Below, in pieces: positions 60,766-64,000 of a stretch of 64,000 nt of DNA. The notes beneath the pieces were generated by a model, which was not told the DNA's origin, ran no database searches, and saw nothing but the letters and a program-made list of their open reading frames with translations. The first letter of the stretch is position 1, and each line of letters begins with the position of its first letter. The position numbers were made by a program, and so were the translations under genes. Location: contig CBDHGL010000003.1 of NCBI GenBank assembly GCA_965263105.1, positions 4,216,001 through 4,280,000 on the forward strand. Reading direction: 5' to 3'. Origin of the DNA: JBCCTX01 sp965263105 (lineage in GTDB: Bacteria > Bacteroidota > Bacteroidia > J057).

Positions 60766-62868
60766 ATGAACACCAAACATATAGAGCTGAACGTATCTGG
60801 GATGACTTGCACTAACTGTGCGCTGAGTATAGAGAAATACCTAAAAAAAGAGGGTCTTGAAGGGGCTAGGGTGGATTTTGCCAATGGAGAGGTCGTCTTT
60901 GATTTGGTAAAGGGCAAGCAATTGGCTGATATTGTATCAGGCATTAATCAATTGGGGTTCCGGGTAGAAAAAGAGGGTTCTCCAAATAAAGAACGGGTTT
61001 GGACCTTATTAGAAAAGCGCTTCGCGTTGAGTGCCCTGTTTACCTTTCCGCTTCTTCTTCATATGTTTCTCTCCTGGCATGTGCTACATAATCCCTGGGT
61101 CCAGCTGAGCCTCTGTCTGCCAGTTTTCCTCATTGGAACCTTGCATTTTGGGAAAAGTGCCTATGGATCTATTAAAGCAGGAGTAGCCAACATGGATGTG
61201 CTCATCTATCTGGGAGCTACAGCCGCCTTTTTTTATAGTCTATATGGGACCTTAACGGCTCAAGGCCCCGATTTTCTCTTCTACGAAACAGCAGCCAGTA
61301 TTATTACCTTGGTACTACTTGGAAATCTTATTGAGCATAGGGCTGTAAAAAGGACACAATCCTCTGTTCAAGCACTTATGAATTTGGAAGCTCCATTTGC
61401 CCGGAGATTGAATCCCCAAACACAGGCTTTGACGGATATTTCTCTAGATCAGGTAAAACCGGGCGATGTCCTGCTCCTCCATTCTGGAGATCGGATTCCC
61501 GTAGATGGAAAGCTTCAATATGGAGAGACTGAAATAGATGAATCCATGTTAACAGGGGAAAGCCTACCTGTGTTGAAAAAGGAAGGTGACCTCCTTTCTA
61601 GTGGGACACTTGTTGTAGGGAAAAATTTCCTCATGAAGGCCGCCAAATCAGAGAAAGAAAGTAGTCTAGCCCAAATTGTCCAATTGGTCAAAAAAGCCCA
61701 GTTGGAAAAGCCCCAAATTCAACAGCTTGCAGACCGTATCAGTGCCATTTTCGTCCCGATAGTAGTAAGTATTGCAGCCCTTACCTTTTTGTTATCTTAT
61801 TTTATTTTTGGTGTTTCGCTTCAGGCAAGTTTGATCCATAGCATAGCCGTATTGGTTATATCTTGTCCCTGCGCAATGGGGCTAGCTACCCCAACAGCTG
61901 TCGCTGTAGGGGTGGGAAAGGCTTCCCGAAAGGGAATTCTGATCAAGGGAGCCCGAAGTCTGGAACATTTTAATGCACTGAGAAGGATAGTTTTTGACAA
62001 AACGGGTACCCTGACCGATGGTAAGTTTCGGATTACAGAGTTTTCCATTCAGCAAGGAGAGGAATCGCTTATTAAATCCATCGTAAAGGGACTGTCTCAA
62101 TATTCCCGTCACCCCTTATCTAAGTCCTTACAAAATGAACTTGAAGAAGTTACTCCTTATACTTTTGAGTTAGTAGAGGAACTAAAAGGTAAGGGATTAA
62201 CAGGGAGAGATTCCATGGGAAGTACCTATCGATTGGGTTCGGCTCAATGGATAGGAGTTGCTGATGCTGCTACGAAAAATTATCGGGTGATCCTTGAAAA
62301 AGACGGTAACATACTGGCAAAAATTGCCTTGGAAGACCAACTACTCCCAGATGCCGAAGATACCATAGCCTTCTTCAAAGAACAGGGGATAGTTCCTGTC
62401 CTTTTGTCAGGAGATACGCAGGAGCGCTGTGAGCAGGTAGCTGATAAATTGGGGGTAGAACTGGTATTTGGGGCTCAAAGCCCGGAAATGAAGTTAAACA
62501 AAATTGCCAGTTTGTCTAAAAATTATCCCACTGCCATGATAGGGGATGGAATCAATGATGCTCCTGCTCTCACTCAGGCACTTGTAGGCATATCTCTTGG
62601 AAAGGCTACCGATGTAGCCATAAATGCTGCAGATGTGATTCTCATGAATGGGCAGCTCGAAAGCCTGAAACAGTTATTTGAAATTTCTCAACAGACTCTA
62701 CAGACTATACGGCAGAATTTATTCTGGGCTTTCTTTTACAATGTATTAGCCATTCCGTTAGCAGCTGTGGGCCTACTTAGCCCGATAATTGGGGCGATCA
62801 GCATGGCTTTTTCTGATATAATTGTTATTGGGAATTCCCTTCGACTGAACCTCAGAAGACTATCTTAA
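60766..62868 (+). CDS. Copper-translocating P-type ATPase
   Basis: 700 residues, P1B-type metal exporter in the inner membrane. One N-terminal HMA domain with GMTCTNC (Cys15, Cys18). Membrane helices follow from about residue 90, then the actuator TGES, the ion-binding Cys-Pro-Cys 367-369 in ISCPCAMGLATPTAV, phosphorylation site DKTGTLTDG (Asp411), SRHPLSKSL (HP motif) and GDGINDAPAL. CPC with one GMTCxxC domain indicates copper(I) or silver(I). No copper chaperone or regulator is beside it. Confidence 0.95.
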   Translation: MNTKHIELNVSGMTCTNCALSIEKYLKKEGLEGARVDFANGEVVFDLVKGKQLADIVSGINQLGFRVEKEGSPNKERVWTLLEKRFALSALFTFPLLLHMFLSWHVLHNPWVQLSLCLPVFLIGTLHFGKSAYGSIKAGVANMDVLIYLGATAAFFYSLYGTLTAQGPDFLFYETAASIITLVLLGNLIEHRAVKRTQSSVQALMNLEAPFARRLNPQTQALTDISLDQVKPGDVLLLHSGDRIPVDGKLQYGETEIDESMLTGESLPVLKKEGDLLSSGTLVVGKNFLMKAAKSEKESSLAQIVQLVKKAQLEKPQIQQLADRISAIFVPIVVSIAALTFLLSYFIFGVSLQASLIHSIAVLVISCPCAMGLATPTAVAVGVGKASRKGILIKGARSLEHFNALRRIVFDKTGTLTDGKFRITEFSIQQGEESLIKSIVKGLSQYSRHPLSKSLQNELEEVTPYTFELVEELKGKGLTGRDSMGSTYRLGSAQWIGVADAATKNYRVILEKDGNILAKIALEDQLLPDAEDTIAFFKEQGIVPVLLSGDTQERCEQVADKLGVELVFGAQSPEMKLNKIASLSKNYPTAMIGDGINDAPALTQALVGISLGKATDVAINAADVILMNGQLESLKQLFEISQQTLQTIRQNLFWAFFYNVLAIPLAAVGLLSPIIGAISMAFSDIIVIGNSLRLNLRRLS

Positions 62869-63006
62869 CAATATACCTAGTAAGAGGGTTATTAAAAAAA
62901 TAGCCAATCAGGGAGACTAACCTTTTGTGAAAAATGATTTTCATGTATCTTTCTCATCCAAACTGCGTTTTACACTACCATATTTGATTGAAGCAATTAG
63001 AACTTT

Positions 63007-64000
63007 ATGCAACAAGAACTTAAAAGGGAACTAACCAAGGTTGAGCAAGAGATTTTGGATTCTCTAAAAAATTGGCAACAAATAATTAGAAAGTATCAAA
63101 CTCCTAGCATTCCCCGAGCCGTACGGCAACTACTGAATACCTTTGTCCCATTTATCATTTTATGGATATTGATGTATCTGAGCTTGGAATGGTCCTATTG
63201 GATCACCTTAGGTCTGGGGATAATAAATGGATTCCTAACGGCAAGAATCTTTATTATACAACATGATTGTGGGCATCAATCTTTTTTCAAATCCAAAAAA
63301 CTCAACAATTTTGTTGGGGTAATCTGCAGCTTTTTTAGCACCCTTCCCTATAGATATTGGGCCAAGGTTCACGCTTTTCATCACGGACATACGCAGCAAC
63401 TGGAGTTCCGGGACATTGGGGATATTCCTACTCTGACAGTAAATGAATACCGTGAAGCCTCCAGGTGGAATAAGTTTAGGTACCGGGTGTTTCGAAATCC
63501 CATTATCCTTTTCTTGATTTCTCCGCTGGCCTATGTGGTGATCTCCAACCGCTTTCCTTTTGTCAATATGAAAGGATGGAAGGGAGTTCGCCGGGCCCAG
63601 CTCATCAATAATTTATTGATTTTGGCGGTTTACGGTGCCCTTGCTTACTTCTTGGGGTGGCAGAAATTCCTGATGATTCACCTCCCTATCGTGGCAGTAT
63701 TTAGCATTGTGGCTTTCTGGTTTTTCTATATTCAACACCAGCACGAAGAGGCCTACAAGCAGTGGCGTAAAGATTGGGTCTTCCTATTGGCGGCCATACG
63801 AGGAAGTACCTATTACAAAATTCCTAAGATTCTGAATTGGTTTACGGGTAACATTGCCTTTCACCATATCCACCACCTCAGCCCCCGTATTCCCAATTAT
63901 AACCTACAGAAGTGTGCAAAAGAAAATCCCATTCTACAGAAGTATGTAACCTCTGTAAGCTTTTGGGACAGCTTGAAGTATGCAATGCACAAGCTATGGG
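63007..64000 (+). CDS. Fatty acid desaturase (partial, runs off the window)
   Basis: Open from the ATG at 63007 (MQQELKRELTKVEQEILDSL) for 331 codons without a stop, so the 3' end is outside the window. A membrane di-iron desaturase with all three histidine boxes: HDCGH (86-90), HAFHH (121-125) and HHIHH (286-290). Hydrophobic segments flank them (FVPFIILWILMYLSL, LINNLLILAVYGALAYFLGW). It introduces a double bond into acyl chains of membrane lipids. It resembles omega-6/delta-12-type bacterial desaturases in box spacing; position specificity cannot be told. Confidence 0.92.
   Translation, partial: MQQELKRELTKVEQEILDSLKNWQQIIRKYQTPSIPRAVRQLLNTFVPFIILWILMYLSLEWSYWITLGLGIINGFLTARIFIIQHDCGHQSFFKSKKLNNFVGVICSFFSTLPYRYWAKVHAFHHGHTQQLEFRDIGDIPTLTVNEYREASRWNKFRYRVFRNPIILFLISPLAYVVISNRFPFVNMKGWKGVRRAQLINNLLILAVYGALAYFLGWQKFLMIHLPIVAVFSIVAFWFFYIQHQHEEAYKQWRKDWVFLLAAIRGSTYYKIPKILNWFTGNIAFHHIHHLSPRIPNYNLQKCAKENPILQKYVTSVSFWDSLKYAMHKLW

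Overview
The window looks like chromosomal DNA of a free-living, probably aquatic member of the Bacteroidota, most likely near the Saprospiria (the class is inference). The sequence evidence is: secreted multidomain proteins ending in type IX secretion (T9SS) sorting domains, many lipoproteins, ECF sigma/anti-sigma pairs, TIGR02757, DUF5675 and GH3-family genes, TAnnTTTG-type -7 promoter boxes, and little Shine-Dalgarno signal. No rRNA, CRISPR array, complete insertion sequence or prophage is visible. One tRNA (Asn, GTT) is present.

Layout. 0-10 kb: moeA, then a giant T9SS surface protein split by a frameshift and holding six near-identical 41-residue repeats. 10-16.5 kb: metF, a twice-frameshifted AGCS symporter gene, an outer-membrane protein, a radical SAM + sugar transferase pair and a wHTH regulator + membrane protein pair; the last two pairs share an identical palindromic site. 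16.6-24 kb: a PQQ dehydrogenase lipoprotein, an ABC-F ATPase, two tandem XRE-S24 (CI/LexA-like) regulators and a VanX-type dipeptidase. 24-28 kb: an OstA/LptA-like protein whose repeated tail is cut by an in-frame stop, and a CHAT protease-pseudokinase fusion, the best candidate for an undescribed system. 28-35 kb: marR, a lipoprotein, two PAP2 phosphatases, pyrG, tsaD, ridA, DUF5675 and TIGR02757. 35-42 kb: a T9SS subtilase, a frameshifted PD40 surface protein and a fasciclin protein. 42-46.5 kb: an ECF sigma/RskA-like pair, GH3 and a GH18 chitinase. 46.5-54.6 kb: tRNA-Asn, an orphan HlyD, a 69-bp tandem array, an SRPBCC protein, a SPASM radical SAM protein, and a second sigma/anti-sigma/secreted-protein cassette. 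54.6-64 kb: a glycosyltransferase, a lipoprotein, TerC, a MoxR/ChlI-like ATPase, a LuxE-like acyltransferase, a copper P-type ATPase and a fatty-acid desaturase that runs off the end.

Three features stand out across the window. First, intergenic regions carry several dispersed hairpin-forming repeat families. One, with arms built from AGTCCA/GTCGAC words, sits just after stop codons at least six times, and one such site has expanded into the 69-bp array. Second, three genes carry four single-base indels and a fourth carries an in-frame stop, so either assembly errors or gene decay must be considered. Third, several small regulatory modules (wHTH plus palindrome, XRE-S24 pair, two ECF cassettes) lie close together.
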